NCBI RefSeq assembly: GCF_001931685.1
Contig: NZ_MOOY01000003.1
Span: forward strand, 412,419-476,418
Length of the DNA stretch: 64,000 nt
DNA from: Pararhizobium arenae
Lineage (GTDB): Bacteria > Pseudomonadota > Alphaproteobacteria > Rhizobiales > Rhizobiaceae
Direction: 5' to 3'
Each line of letters opens with the position of its first letter. Position 1 is the stretch's first letter. Shown piece after piece: positions 17,979 to 27,638 of the stretch. A program made the translations under genes and the position numbers. The notes beneath the pieces were generated by a model that worked only from the letters and a program-made list of their open reading frames with translations, ran no database searches and had not been told where the DNA came from.

Positions 17979-18884
17979 ATGAAGATGAAGGCCGTTTTCA
18001 ACCGCGACGGCGGCACGTTCAGAACGACCGACATGGAAGCCTATTGCGCGAAGGTCGAAGAGGTTTTTCGCGCTGCGGGCCACGAGATCGAGATTGAAGC
18101 TGTGTCAGGCAGTGAAATGGGCGATGTGTTGGAAAGGGCGGCGCGCCGCGACGATCTGGATGCGATCATCGCCGGCGGTGGGGACGGAACGATCTCGTCC
18201 GCTGCCTCCGTCGCCTGGAAGAACGGCATGCCGCTCGGTATCGTCCCGGCAGGAACGATGAACCTCTTTGCCCGCAGCCTGAAATTGCCGCTCGATATCT
18301 GGAAAGTGCTGGATGTACTGGCCGCCGGGCATATCATCGATGCCGACATCGGCAGCGCGGACGGACGTGCCTTCGTCCACCAGTTTTCGGCCGGGCTGCA
18401 CGCCCGCATGGTGCGCCTGCGCGACAGCTACAGTTTCGCGTCCCGTCCCGGCAAGATCATGGCCAGCACCCGCGCGGCCGTTGGCGTCATTTTCAATCCG
18501 CCGGAATTCGAGGTCGATATACATATTGACGGCAAGGAGGAGCGGCGCAAGATTTCCGCGATCTCCGTGTCGAACAACCATTTCGGCCGTGACACGCTGA
18601 TGTATGCCGACAGTGTCACCGGCGGACATCTTGGCTTCTACACCGCGCCACCCCTGAAGCCGGTCGGCGTGGCAAAGCTTGCCTTCGATATTGTACGCGG
18701 CAAGTTTCGCGACAGCGCGATCATCACCGAAACCACCGGCCAGGCTGTCGATCTGCACTTTCCGAAATCAAAGGGCCGCACGAACTGCGTGATCGACGGC
18801 GAGCTTTTGCCGCTCGGTCGCGAGGTCGCACTGCGAGTGCATCCCGGCGAACTGAAGCTGCTCGTTGGCGAAGACCTCGACTGA
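17979..18884 (+). CDS. Diacylglycerol/lipid kinase family protein
   Basis: A 301-residue member of the DagK-catalytic family (YegS/BmrU/sphingosine kinase type), phosphorylating a membrane lipid at the inner face. The nucleotide loop GGGDGT is at about residues 66-71, followed by GIVPAGTMNLFAR, the conserved G-T-x-N-x-F-A signature. The C-terminal beta-rich domain contains the usual VIDGELLPLG segment. The start could also be the ATG two codons on (MKAVFN). It is convergent with the AMP nucleosidase gene with a 13-base gap. Confidence 0.9.
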   Translation: MKMKAVFNRDGGTFRTTDMEAYCAKVEEVFRAAGHEIEIEAVSGSEMGDVLERAARRDDLDAIIAGGGDGTISSAASVAWKNGMPLGIVPAGTMNLFARSLKLPLDIWKVLDVLAAGHIIDADIGSADGRAFVHQFSAGLHARMVRLRDSYSFASRPGKIMASTRAAVGVIFNPPEFEVDIHIDGKEERRKISAISVSNNHFGRDTLMYADSVTGGHLGFYTAPPLKPVGVAKLAFDIVRGKFRDSAIITETTGQAVDLHFPKSKGRTNCVIDGELLPLGREVALRVHPGELKLLVGEDLD

Positions 18885-18897
18885 TTCTTGCTGCCCG

Positions 18898-20400
18898 TTA
18901 CTGAAACGCCGTTTCAAAGAAGCTTCTGAGCTTGCGCGAATGCAGCGTCTCGACCGGCATGGCAGCGAGCTTCTGCAATGCGAGAATGCCGATCTGCAGG
19001 TGCTGGCTGACCTGGGTCTTGTAGAAAGCGGTCGCCATGCCCGGCAGTTTCAGCTCGCCGTGCAGCGGTTTGTCCGACACGCAGAGCAGGGTGCCGTAGG
19101 GAACGCGGAAGCGGAAGCCGTTGGCAGCGATGGTGGCCGATTCCATATCGAGCGCAATCGCGCGCGACTGCGAAAGCCGCTTCACCGGTCCGCGCTGGTC
19201 GCGCAGCTCCCAGTTTCTGTTGTCGATGGTCGCCACTGTCCCGGTCCGCATGATCCGCTTCAGATCGTAGCCTTCATAGCCTGTCACATCCGCAACTGCT
19301 TCCTGCATGGCCACCTGAACTTCTGCCAGAGCCGGGATCGGCACCCAGACGGGCAGATCGTCATCCAGAACGTGATCCTCGCGCACATAGGCGTGGGCCA
19401 GCACATAGTCTCCCAGCATCTGGCTGTTGCGCAAGCCGGCGCAGTGGCCGAGCATCAACCAGGCATGCGGCCGCAGCACCGCGATATGATCGGTGATCGT
19501 CTTGGCGTTGGAAGGGCCGACGCCGATATTGACGACGGTGATGCCGCCATGGCCTTTCTTCTTCAGGTGATAGGCCGGCATCTGCGGCAGGCGTGCCAGC
19601 GTCAGATCCTGTTCCGGCTTGTCGGAGCCCGCCTGCGTAATAATGTTGCCGGGCTCTACGAACGCCGTATAGCCATCGCCCCCGTCTGCCATCAGCTTAC
19701 GGGCCCAGCTGCAGAACTCGTCGATATAGAACTGGTAGTTCGTGAAAAGCACGAAGTTCTGGAAATGTGTGGCGCTGGTGGCCGTATAGTGGCTGAGCCG
19801 CGCGAGGGAATAGTCGATGCGCTGCGCGGTGAACGGCGCAAGGGGCGATGGTTCCCCAGGCCCCGGCTCATAGGAGCCGTTGGCAATTTCGTCATCGGTT
19901 GTCGTCAGATCCGGGGCGTCGAACAGGTCGCGTAGGGGAACATCGATGTTTTCCGCAAGCGATGCCTCGACATAGGCGCCTTCTCCAAAGGCGAAATGAA
20001 GCGGGATCGGTGTCGACGATTCCGAAACCGTGACCCCGATTCCGTGATTGCGGATGAGAAGGCCAAGCTGCTCCTTGAGATAATGCCTGAAAAGCTTCGG
20101 TCGGGTCACCGTCGTCGTGTAGACGCCGGGCGCGCTGACATAACCGTAGGAAAGCCGCGAATCGACCCGGCTGAAGCTGCTCGTCTCAATGCTGACCTGA
20201 GGATAGCAGGCCCGGTAACGGGTATTCGCAACGCCTGTTCTGCCCAACTCTGTAAAGGCATTCACGAGAAAGGTCGTGTTGCGCTCGTAAAGCGCCGTCA
20301 GTGCATCGACGGCTGCGGCAGGATCATCGAACGTCTGCGGTTCAAAGGCGTCCGGAGTTGCAACGGGAAGGGCGGAGGGGGAGTGGATTCGCGTGTTCAT
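18898..20400 (-). CDS. amn: AMP nucleosidase
   Basis: Splits AMP into adenine and ribose 5-phosphate, regulating adenylate pools in the cytoplasm. At 500 residues it has the length of full AMP nucleosidases. The N-terminal regulatory domain is followed by a nucleoside phosphorylase-like catalytic domain with VNIGVGPSNAKT, WLMLGHCAGLR and the C-terminal ALDMESATIAANG motif, whose Glu and Asp bind the ribose and base. The long upstream gap shows it is not in an operon with the porin. Confidence 0.93.
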   Translation of the reverse strand: MNTRIHSPSALPVATPDAFEPQTFDDPAAAVDALTALYERNTTFLVNAFTELGRTGVANTRYRACYPQVSIETSSFSRVDSRLSYGYVSAPGVYTTTVTRPKLFRHYLKEQLGLLIRNHGIGVTVSESSTPIPLHFAFGEGAYVEASLAENIDVPLRDLFDAPDLTTTDDEIANGSYEPGPGEPSPLAPFTAQRIDYSLARLSHYTATSATHFQNFVLFTNYQFYIDEFCSWARKLMADGGDGYTAFVEPGNIITQAGSDKPEQDLTLARLPQMPAYHLKKKGHGGITVVNIGVGPSNAKTITDHIAVLRPHAWLMLGHCAGLRNSQMLGDYVLAHAYVREDHVLDDDLPVWVPIPALAEVQVAMQEAVADVTGYEGYDLKRIMRTGTVATIDNRNWELRDQRGPVKRLSQSRAIALDMESATIAANGFRFRVPYGTLLCVSDKPLHGELKLPGMATAFYKTQVSQHLQIGILALQKLAAMPVETLHSRKLRSFFETAFQ

Positions 20401-21064
20401 GCGCCATTATAGGCAGCGCCTTCTGACAAGCAAACGACAAGATAAAGTCGCCAGGCTGCGCCCGATGTGATCTGCAGACAGGTGTCTGATCTCGCTGTTG
20501 TGGCGAGGACCGGTCCTCCTTCTCCGATCACCTCTGCAGGACGAGCTTATATATAAGGTAAGGTTCGTCCATGCTGATCGGTTCTGTTGGCGGGTCGTTT
20601 TGGCGCACCGGATCGCGATTCTCTGCGAATCTCCTTCTGCCCGATTCTGTCATCCAGCTCCTTCACGCCTCTTTCGTCAGGGCAGCGCGACCCGCTTGCT
20701 GCGGTCGGGAATCGCTGCCGGGGCCCAACGATCGCCGCCTTTTTGCCTCGTTCTGACACGAAACGGCGTCTGTTCGGGTCTGCTAACCCCTGATGGATAA
20801 AGGATTTTCTTAACGATCTGTTAAGAACTTGCCGGGCTGCGGGGCGATTTTGTGTCGTTTCAGCAACAGGGCCATGGGAAGGCGGGATCAAAGTGGCTGA
20901 ACTGGCAAGATGGAGATTGCGCCAACGGTCCGGTCTTGTATTTTCAACTTCGGAAGCGAGGGCGGTTGATCGTCCGACTTTCTAAATGTTGGGGATGGGG
21001 CAGGGAACGCTGTCCTTCAGCAAAATACCCAGACCCGTTTGAAACTTTTGACTGGAGGTCAGAA
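20401..21064. other. Long intergenic region upstream of the porin
   Basis: These 664 bases lie between the divergent amn and porin genes. Frames in it are short and of non-native composition, so I see no gene. It holds a CtrA-like box at 20810-20824 and a long untranslated leader before the porin, which could include a small RNA; nothing specific is visible. Confidence 0.5.
20807..20827 (+). promoter_or_regulatory. CtrA-like box / perfect inverted repeat upstream of porin
   Basis: TTCTTAAC-gatct-GTTAAGAA is a perfect 8-bp dyad that contains TTAA-CGATCTG-TTAA at 20810-20824, the N7 spacing of CtrA sites on both strands. It is about 240 bases before the porin ATG. Confidence 0.45.
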
Positions 21065-22054
21065 ATGAACATCAAGAGCCTTCTTCTCGGCTCCGCTGCT
21101 GCTCTCGCAGCAGTATCCGGCGCACAGGCTGCCGACGCAATCGTCGCTGCCGAGCCGGAGCCCATGGAATACGTTCGCGTTTGCGACGCTTTCGGCACCG
21201 GCTACTTCTACATCCCGGGCACCGAAACCTGCCTGAGCATCAGCGGTTACGTTCGTACGCAGATCAACTATGACGATCAGGAATTCACCGCTGCTGGCGC
21301 CGACTGGGATGCCCGCACCAAGGGTTACCTGACCTTCGCTGCTAAGAACGACACCGAATTCGGCACGCTCTCCAGCTACATCAACCTGGAAGCAAACGAC
21401 ACGTCGGACACGTTCCTTGATGGCGCGTGGATCAACATCGCTGGCTTCGACATCGGTTACTTCTACAACTGGTGGGACGATTTCGGTCTGTCCGGCGAAA
21501 CCGACAGCTCTGGCGGTAACCTGACGAACTCCATCCGTTATACCTATGACGGCGGTTCGTTCCAGGCTGGCGCTTCGGTTGAAGAAATCGACGGCGACGG
21601 CGAAAACGACAACGTTGGCGTTTCGGGTCTTATCCGCGGCACCGTTGGTGGCGTTGACGCCCTCCTCATCGGTTCCTACGACTTCGACGCTGAAGAAGCT
21701 GCCTTCAAGGCTCGCCTCACGGCTGCTGTCGGCCCGGGCACCATCGGCCTGATGGGTATCTACGCAACCGACCCGAACTTCTACTGGGATACGTCCGAGT
21801 GGAGCGTTGCTGCTGAATACAAGATCCAGGCAACCGACAAGTTCTTCATCACGCCGGCTGCCCAGTACTTCGGCGATGTTGACTTCGCAGACATCGATGC
21901 ATGGCGCGTTGGTGTAACCGCTGGTTACCAGATCACTGAAGGCCTGCGTACCCTCGCAACGGTTAACTACACGGACATCGACGAAGCTGGCACCTCGCTG
22001 GCTGACGACGACAGCCGCGTAACCGGCTTCCTGCGTCTGCAGCGCGACTTCTAA
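21065..22054 (+). CDS. Rhizobial-type porin (Porin_2 family outer membrane protein)
   Basis: A 329-residue outer-membrane general porin. A signal peptide (MNIKSLLLGSAAALAAVSGAQA) is followed by mature ADAIVAAEPEP and the family hallmark VRVCDAFGTGYFYIPGTETCL with two cysteines, then ISGYVRTQ and amphipathic beta strands ending in the terminal Phe (LRLQRDF). Acidic, Gly/Tyr-rich strands with codons biased to GCT/GTT/CGT suggest high expression. The start is the ATG with GGAGG 8-10 bases upstream; longer upstream frames carry no signal peptide at the right place. A strong terminator follows. Confidence 0.95.
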   Translation: MNIKSLLLGSAAALAAVSGAQAADAIVAAEPEPMEYVRVCDAFGTGYFYIPGTETCLSISGYVRTQINYDDQEFTAAGADWDARTKGYLTFAAKNDTEFGTLSSYINLEANDTSDTFLDGAWINIAGFDIGYFYNWWDDFGLSGETDSSGGNLTNSIRYTYDGGSFQAGASVEEIDGDGENDNVGVSGLIRGTVGGVDALLIGSYDFDAEEAAFKARLTAAVGPGTIGLMGIYATDPNFYWDTSEWSVAAEYKIQATDKFFITPAAQYFGDVDFADIDAWRVGVTAGYQITEGLRTLATVNYTDIDEAGTSLADDDSRVTGFLRLQRDF

Positions 22055-22081
22055 TCTGATCTGACTTTTGTCAGTGAAGAG

Positions 22082-22109
22082 AAAGCCCGGCCGAAAGGCC
22101 GGGCTTTTT
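22082..22109 (+). terminator. Intrinsic terminator of the porin gene
   Basis: AAAGCCCGGCC-GAAA-GGCCGGGCTTTTT is an 11-bp perfect stem with a stable GNRA-type loop and a T run, 28 bases after the porin stop. Confidence 0.92.
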
Positions 22110-22203
22110 GCGTATTGCCGCCAATGACAAAGGCTGAAAGCGAGCAAGGCTTGTCGCTGCGTCCATCATCAGCCGTTCCGATTGATTTCCTGAAATGGCG
22201 CGC

Positions 22204-23118
22204 TCAGCTCGGTTTCGCGAGAAAACGTTCGATCGCTTGTCTTGGCCCCGGAAAATGCAGAAGAGGGGCGTGGCCTTGTCCTTCGACCTCCAGTAGCGTC
22301 GCATCGGGATGGCGGTGTGCCATTTCTAAGGCCGTTTCCATTGTCAGCAGCCCGGAATTTTCACCGCGTATGATCAAGAGGGGACAGGGTTTCAAGCCTT
22401 CGAACAGTGCCCAGAGATCAGCCAGTTGTGTCTCCAGCGTCAGGTCCTTGAAGCCGTTGACAAGGGCGGGGTCGAAATCCGCGACAATGGCATTGCCTTG
22501 TCGACGATAGAGTGCCTGCGCCATTTCATCCCAGTCCTGCCGGGAAAGCGCCGGAAAGGCCGCTCCGTGCAGATGCGCCAGATACAGGGAGACTTCCTCC
22601 CAGTCGTCGAATTGTCGGTGATTTGACAGATAGTCGCGGATGTTAAGGAGCCCCGCAAGCTCGATCACCGGACCGATATCGTTGAGAACAACCCGGTTCA
22701 GTAGGGTGGGATTGCTGTTGGCCAAGAGATGCAGGATCAGACCGCCGCGCGATGTGCCGATGAAGTCTGCCTTGCCTATGCCGAGCGCAGCGCAGATATG
22801 GGCGACATCAGCGGCTTCGACCGGAAGCTGGTAGTGGCTGCTATCCGGGTCGCGCTCGGAAAGTCCGCGCCCCCGATAATCGATGGCGACAACCCGACGG
22901 GCGTGTGGACCATTGGATGAAAGCGAGACCGCGAGCGGGTGAAAATCACGGCTGTTTCGGCTTAAGCCCGCGAGGCAGACCACGGGTGGCAGCCCTGCGT
23001 CGGGTAACTCTGCGCTATTGTAATCTCTTGCGTACAACATGAGCCCGTCTTCGGCCGGGATGAAATGCTCGGTGAAAACGGGCTGTCCCAAGGTCATCCT
23101 CCAGAACGTCATCGCCAA
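22204..23118 (-). CDS. Alpha/beta hydrolase
   Basis: A 304-residue alpha/beta-hydrolase fold protein. The oxyanion segment VCLAGLSRNSRDF and DYRGRGLS, the nucleophile elbow GTSRGG (Ser near residue 143) and the catalytic His in GQGHAPLL near the C-terminus are all present. At the place where relatives have Asp as acid (S-D-L-L/I) the sequence reads ENSGLLT, so the canonical acid seems to be Gly. It may use another acid, or be impaired. The substrate is unknown. The start is ambiguous within its first three codons. It lies next to slt on the same strand, 99 bases downstream of it. Confidence 0.85.
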   Translation of the reverse strand: MAMTFWRMTLGQPVFTEHFIPAEDGLMLYARDYNSAELPDAGLPPVVCLAGLSRNSRDFHPLAVSLSSNGPHARRVVAIDYRGRGLSERDPDSSHYQLPVEAADVAHICAALGIGKADFIGTSRGGLILHLLANSNPTLLNRVVLNDIGPVIELAGLLNIRDYLSNHRQFDDWEEVSLYLAHLHGAAFPALSRQDWDEMAQALYRRQGNAIVADFDPALVNGFKDLTLETQLADLWALFEGLKPCPLLIIRGENSGLLTMETALEMAHRHPDATLLEVEGQGHAPLLHFPGPRQAIERFLAKPS

Positions 23119-23217
23119 ATACGGTTGTCGTCACACGGCAGAGGAGCAAGCTCTGAAGGCCCCGTCAAGGCAGGGGCATTTAAGAAAAGCTGGCGCGAGG
23201 CACGCGGTAAACGAGGT

Positions 23218-25314
23218 TTAACCGTTTCGTCCCATGCGCAGATCCTTCACGATATCGGGTCGCTGGCCGAGGCGCGCCTTGTAGACCTGATAATTTTCCA
23301 TGACACGCTGAACGTAACCGCGGGTTTCCGCAAACGGGATGCGTTCGATCCAGTCGACAACCTCGTCGATCGGTTTGCCGCGAGGATCGCCATATCGGTT
23401 CAGCCACTCTGGCACGCGCCGCGGCCCGGCGTTGTAGGCAATGAAGGTCAGGATGTAGGAGCCGCCGAAACTGTCGATCTGCTCACCGAGATAGTGGGCG
23501 CCAAGGGTCGCATTGTAGGCCGCATCGGTGGTCAGGCGATCGCCGGAATAGGCAAGGCCATGCCGGGCCGCGATGCCCTTGGCCGTGCCTGGAAGAATCT
23601 GGAGAAGGCCACGCGCATTCGCAGGCGAAATCGCTGCGGGATTGAAGGCGCTCTCCTGGCGCGCGATCGCATAGGCGAGGGCTTTGCCCGATCCGCCGAT
23701 ATTAGCGCTTGCAGGGATGACGCCAAGCGGAAAGGCGAGGGCCGCCACGTCGATGCCACGGCCAAAGGCGAGCTTGCCGATCTGCAGCGAAAGCTGATGT
23801 CCGCGGGTCGTTTCCGCGCGGGCGGCGAGGATGGAGAGTTCCCCCGGGCTTTGCAGTTCTTCGGCCAGCGCCCGATAGAGGTTGTCGGCGCGCCATCCAT
23901 GTCCCGCAGCTTCCAGCCGGGCTATGGCCTGCACGGCTTCCCGCTTATCGAAGGCGGCACGGTCCTCTGCCGTTGGGGACGGATAGGTGACGTCAAGTGC
24001 GTTTTCACCCAGCCGCGACGCCGCAAGTTGGCCATAAAAGGTCCCTGAAAAATGGGCAGCCTTTGAAAAATACTCTCTGGCAGAACCGGTAGCGCCAGCT
24101 TCCGCAGCGCGACCCAGCCAGTAGTAGGCGCGAGAAACAGAAATCGGCCGGTTCGAAACATCGAGAATACGGCGGAAATGCCCGGCGGCCAGTTCGGCTT
24201 TCTTCAAGCCGCGCAGCGCATACCAGCCGGCATGAAACTCCGCATCCACGACATCGCTCGCATCCCGGGCGGAGTGATTGGCCGCCACCCTGTAGGCACT
24301 GGTAAAGTCACCTTTGTCCTGCAGACCGCGGCTGACGATGCGTTGTTCGACCCACCATTCACCCGGGTTGACGAGATCGGCGGTCTCTTTGGGTACGCTT
24401 GCAAGCAGTTGGGCAGCCTGTTCGTATTTTTCCTGCTTTCGCAGGAGCTCGATACGAATGAACAGGTAGGCGGAACTCTTGGCCCAGGATGGATCGACCG
24501 AAGAGACCAAAGATGACGCATTGCCGGCATTTTTCGCAACGGCGACCCAAGCCCGATAGAGGGATTGCGCCTTTCCAAGGTCGCTGAAACGGGCCGCCTG
24601 CTCGAATTTGCCGCGATAGAGCAGCATCTCCATCCTTTTGCGGTGACCGGCAGTCGCGAGCAGATCGGAAAACTCCGCAAGAATCTTGTCTTCGACGCCG
24701 GTGTCCAGCCGCTCTGTCGACCAGAGGGTTCTGATAAGTTTCGTCGCTTCCGCCTTGTCGCCGGTTTGCATGCGGGCACGGGCAAGCGCCAGCGTGCCTT
24801 CCGCCGTTTCGGGTCGACTGTTGCCAAATGCTGCAATGACGTCTTCTGCCGGAGGGGTTTCGCGTGCCAGCGCCCGCTCCGAATTCGCCCTCAGCGCTGA
24901 TAGACCGGGCCAGCCTTTGAGCTCCTGCTGGGCTGCTGCGATCTCAAAGGAGGGAACACCCCTTTGCGCAGAGAGTGCGATCGCCCAGGTAAGGATATGC
25001 CGGTCGAGCGTGTTCTTTGGCATGCCATCGCGAATGGCGATAGCATCGGCAGCTTTCCGGTCGGAAAGCGCATCAAGCCCCTGCTTCAAAGATGAATTGG
25101 TGACGATAGTGCCGGTCGCTGCGGCGATCGAACCGGTCAGGTCCGCGCGTGCGGGGGCGAAGCCTGTTTGCAGTGACGAGTCCGGCCGGGCGCGGGGCAG
25201 GGGCGCGCTGCCGTCGAAGGCGGAGGCCGACGGCGCGGCAAGCAGAGCACTCGATGCGCATACCACTGCAACCGTTAACCGGGATAAACCGTAAGCACGC
25301 ATGAAGCGCCCCAT
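23218..25314 (-). CDS. slt: Soluble lytic murein transglycosylase
   Basis: A periplasmic enzyme cleaving the glycan strand of peptidoglycan with 1,6-anhydro-muramic acid formation. A signal peptide (RAYGLSRLTVAVVCASSALLAAPSASA region) is followed by a long superhelical domain of alpha repeats (about residues 100-480) and a C-terminal SLT domain with RQESAFNPAAISPANARGLLQ, whose Glu is the catalytic residue, then GAHYLGEQ and TFIAYNAGPRRV. The start chosen is the ATG at 25314; ATG at 25302 is equally likely. Upstream frame extension by 56 codons would bury the signal peptide and is rejected. Confidence 0.9.
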   Translation of the reverse strand: MGRFMRAYGLSRLTVAVVCASSALLAAPSASAFDGSAPLPRARPDSSLQTGFAPARADLTGSIAAATGTIVTNSSLKQGLDALSDRKAADAIAIRDGMPKNTLDRHILTWAIALSAQRGVPSFEIAAAQQELKGWPGLSALRANSERALARETPPAEDVIAAFGNSRPETAEGTLALARARMQTGDKAEATKLIRTLWSTERLDTGVEDKILAEFSDLLATAGHRKRMEMLLYRGKFEQAARFSDLGKAQSLYRAWVAVAKNAGNASSLVSSVDPSWAKSSAYLFIRIELLRKQEKYEQAAQLLASVPKETADLVNPGEWWVEQRIVSRGLQDKGDFTSAYRVAANHSARDASDVVDAEFHAGWYALRGLKKAELAAGHFRRILDVSNRPISVSRAYYWLGRAAEAGATGSAREYFSKAAHFSGTFYGQLAASRLGENALDVTYPSPTAEDRAAFDKREAVQAIARLEAAGHGWRADNLYRALAEELQSPGELSILAARAETTRGHQLSLQIGKLAFGRGIDVAALAFPLGVIPASANIGGSGKALAYAIARQESAFNPAAISPANARGLLQILPGTAKGIAARHGLAYSGDRLTTDAAYNATLGAHYLGEQIDSFGGSYILTFIAYNAGPRRVPEWLNRYGDPRGKPIDEVVDWIERIPFAETRGYVQRVMENYQVYKARLGQRPDIVKDLRMGRNG

Positions 25315-25623
25315 GATCGCCAGCAATCTTCCCTCATTTGCTGCTGCAATTGCTAACGAAAGCTTACCGGGAAAGATAGAATTCGACAAATATCCCCCTA
25401 ATGCTGGTCCTGTGCTTGCGAACTTAAATCCGCCTGCCGAACTTTGACGGCGGCGGAACGAAGTATTCGCGCATGCATGCAAGTGGATATGCGACGCGCG
25501 AATGCCGTATAGATGCTTGCCGCAGCCATTTCACATGATTATGGTGCGCCAGTTTTCTAACCAAGAAATGCGGCCAAAGCGTGGGTTGGTTTTTCGCGCA
25601 ACCCGGGCCGTCAGGAGTCGTTG

Positions 25624-26508
25624 ATGTTCAAGGGATCAATTCCCGCACTCGTTACCCCGTTCACGGCCACCGGTGCCGTCGATGAGGAAAGCTTCGTTGC
25701 TCATGTGGAATGGCAGATCGCGGAAGGAAGCCACGGTCTCGTGCCCGTCGGCACGACCGGCGAATCGCCGACCCTGTCCCATGCCGAGCACAAACGGGTG
25801 GTTGAACTCTGCATCAAGACCGCAGCCGGTCGTGTACCGGTGATCGCAGGCGCCGGTTCCAACAACACCACCGAAGCCGTCGAACTCGCGCAACATGCCG
25901 AAAAGGCAGGCGCCGACGCAATCCTTGTCGTTACACCGTACTACAACAAGCCAACGCAGAAGGGCCTCTTCGCCCACTATGCGGCTATTGCGGAAAGCGT
26001 GAAGCTGCCGATCGTCATCTACAATATTCCCGGTCGCTCCGTCGTGGACATGAGCGTGGAAACGATGGCGGCGCTGCATAAGGCGTATCCCTCGATCATG
26101 GGCGTCAAGGATGCAACCGGCAAGATCGAGCGTGTTTCGGAGCAGCGCATGGCCTGTGGCCCGGATTTCGTTCAGCTCTCCGGCGAAGACGCGACCGCGC
26201 TTGGCTTCAACGCCCATGGCGGCGTCGGTTGCATCTCGGTTACGGCAAACGTCGCGCCTCGCCTCTGCGCCGAGTTCCAGGAGGCGACGCTTGCCGGTGA
26301 CTATGCCAAGGCACTCGCCTATCAGGACAAGCTGATGCCGCTGCACAAGGCAATCTTCATGGAGCCAGGCCTCTGTGGTGCAAAATATGCGCTGCACAAG
26401 CTGCGCGGCCTGAGCCGCACGGTTCGTTCCCCGCTTGTGTCGACACTCGAACCGGCGACGGAAACCGCACTTGATGCGGCGCTACGCCATGCGGGGCTGA
26501 TGAACTGA
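25624..26508 (+). CDS. dapA: 4-hydroxy-tetrahydrodipicolinate synthase
   Basis: Condenses pyruvate with aspartate semialdehyde, the first committed step to lysine and diaminopimelate. GTTGES near residue 43 binds the pyruvate carboxylate; Tyr133 (VIYNIPGRS) and Schiff-base Lys162 (GVKDATGK) are in place. At 294 residues it has the typical length. AGGAG sits just before the start; a TTG three bases upstream is an alternative. Its stop overlaps the smpB start by one base (TGATG), so the two are translated together. Confidence 0.96.
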   Translation: MFKGSIPALVTPFTATGAVDEESFVAHVEWQIAEGSHGLVPVGTTGESPTLSHAEHKRVVELCIKTAAGRVPVIAGAGSNNTTEAVELAQHAEKAGADAILVVTPYYNKPTQKGLFAHYAAIAESVKLPIVIYNIPGRSVVDMSVETMAALHKAYPSIMGVKDATGKIERVSEQRMACGPDFVQLSGEDATALGFNAHGGVGCISVTANVAPRLCAEFQEATLAGDYAKALAYQDKLMPLHKAIFMEPGLCGAKYALHKLRGLSRTVRSPLVSTLEPATETALDAALRHAGLMN

Positions 26509-26984
26509 TGGCACCCAAGGGCAGCCAGCGCGTGGTCAACAAGGTTGTGGCGGAAAACCGGAAGGCCCGCTTCAACTATGAGATCGTCGATACCTACGAG
26601 GCTGGCCTTGTTCTGAGCGGCACCGAGGTGAAGTCGCTGCGCGAGGGCAAGGCCAATATTGCGGAATCCTACGCTTCGGACGAAGGCGGGGAGATGTGGC
26701 TCATCAACGCCTATCTCCCGGAATATCTGCAGGCCAACCGGTTCAATCACGAGCCGCGCCGCCGTCGCAAATTGCTGCTCTCGAAACGCGAGATCAATCG
26801 CCTGCGTGGCGCCATCAATCGCGATGGCATGACGCTCGTTCCGTTGAAAATCTATTTTAACGAGAAGGGCCGCGCCAAAATGGAGCTGGCTCTGGGCAAG
26901 GGCAAAAAGCTGCACGACAAGCGCGAAAGCGAAAAAGAACGCGACTGGAACCGGCAAAGAAGCCGGCTTTTGAAGGATCATTGA
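26508..26984 (+). CDS. smpB: SsrA-binding protein
   Basis: SmpB binds tmRNA and delivers it to stalled ribosomes in trans-translation. It shows the family blocks [45 protein letters not shown] and the C-terminal basic tail [19 protein letters not shown] that reaches into the mRNA channel. 158 residues is normal length. It is coupled to dapA. A GC-rich dyad follows, shared with the convergent NYN gene. Confidence 0.97.
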   Translation: MAPKGSQRVVNKVVAENRKARFNYEIVDTYEAGLVLSGTEVKSLREGKANIAESYASDEGGEMWLINAYLPEYLQANRFNHEPRRRRKLLLSKREINRLRGAINRDGMTLVPLKIYFNEKGRAKMELALGKGKKLHDKRESEKERDWNRQRSRLLKDH

Positions 26985-27021
26985 TCCCTTCGTCGATCGG
27001 CGCAGCGAAGCCACGTCACGC

Positions 27022-27047
27022 CACCGCTCCGGCTTTGCGGAGCGGTG
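27022..27047. terminator. Hairpin between convergent smpB and NYN genes
   Basis: CACCGCTCC and GGAGCGGTG pair around GGCTTTGC. There is no clean T run, so termination is likely but not certain. Confidence 0.5.
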
Positions 27048-27059
27048 TGATATCGACGT

Positions 27060-27638
27060 TTATTCGTCTCCGCCGATACCCAAGGATTCCGGCAGTCTTG
27101 CGGGCCGCTCCGATGGGTCGCGTCCGACTTCGGATTTCAAGGTCATCAGTTCGATGAAGTGATCCGCCTGCCGGCGCAGATCGTCGGCAATCATGGGCGG
27201 CTGCGTCGACATGGTCGAGACGACGGAAACCTTGCGACCCTTGCGCTGAAGCGCTTCTACAAGCGTGGTGAAGTCGCCGTCGCCGGAGAAAATCACCAGA
27301 TGATCGACCGTTTCGGCCTGTTCCATCGCATCGATGGCAAGCTCGATATCCATGTTGCCCTTGATCTTGCGACGGCCGAGCGAGTCGGTGAATTCCTTGG
27401 CGGGCTTGGTCACCACCTTGTAGCCGTTATAGTCCAGCCAGTCGATCAACGGGCGGATCGACGAGTATTCCTGATCTTCGATCAGCGCGGTGTAGTAGTA
27501 GGCGCGCAGCAGGTAACCCCGCTTCTGGAAGGCCTTCAACAGCTTGCGGTAATCAATGTCGAAACCCAGGCTCTTTGACGCCGCATATAAATTTGCACCA
27601 TCGATAAAAAGCGCGATTTTCTCGCGTGGATCGAACAT
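27060..27638 (-). CDS. NYN domain protein (LabA/DUF88 family, putative ribonuclease)
   Basis: A 192-residue PIN-like nuclease domain. The acidic residues expected for metal binding are all seen: FIDGANLY near residue 13, GNMDIELAIDA near residue 95, and SGDGDFTTLVEAL near residue 120. LabA relatives act on RNA; in rhizobia the target is unknown. The C-terminal 40 residues are a charged tail. AAGGAA precedes the ATG. It is monocistronic, with a long AT-rich region upstream. Confidence 0.9.
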   Translation of the reverse strand: MFDPREKIALFIDGANLYAASKSLGFDIDYRKLLKAFQKRGYLLRAYYYTALIEDQEYSSIRPLIDWLDYNGYKVVTKPAKEFTDSLGRRKIKGNMDIELAIDAMEQAETVDHLVIFSGDGDFTTLVEALQRKGRKVSVVSTMSTQPPMIADDLRRQADHFIELMTLKSEVGRDPSERPARLPESLGIGGDE

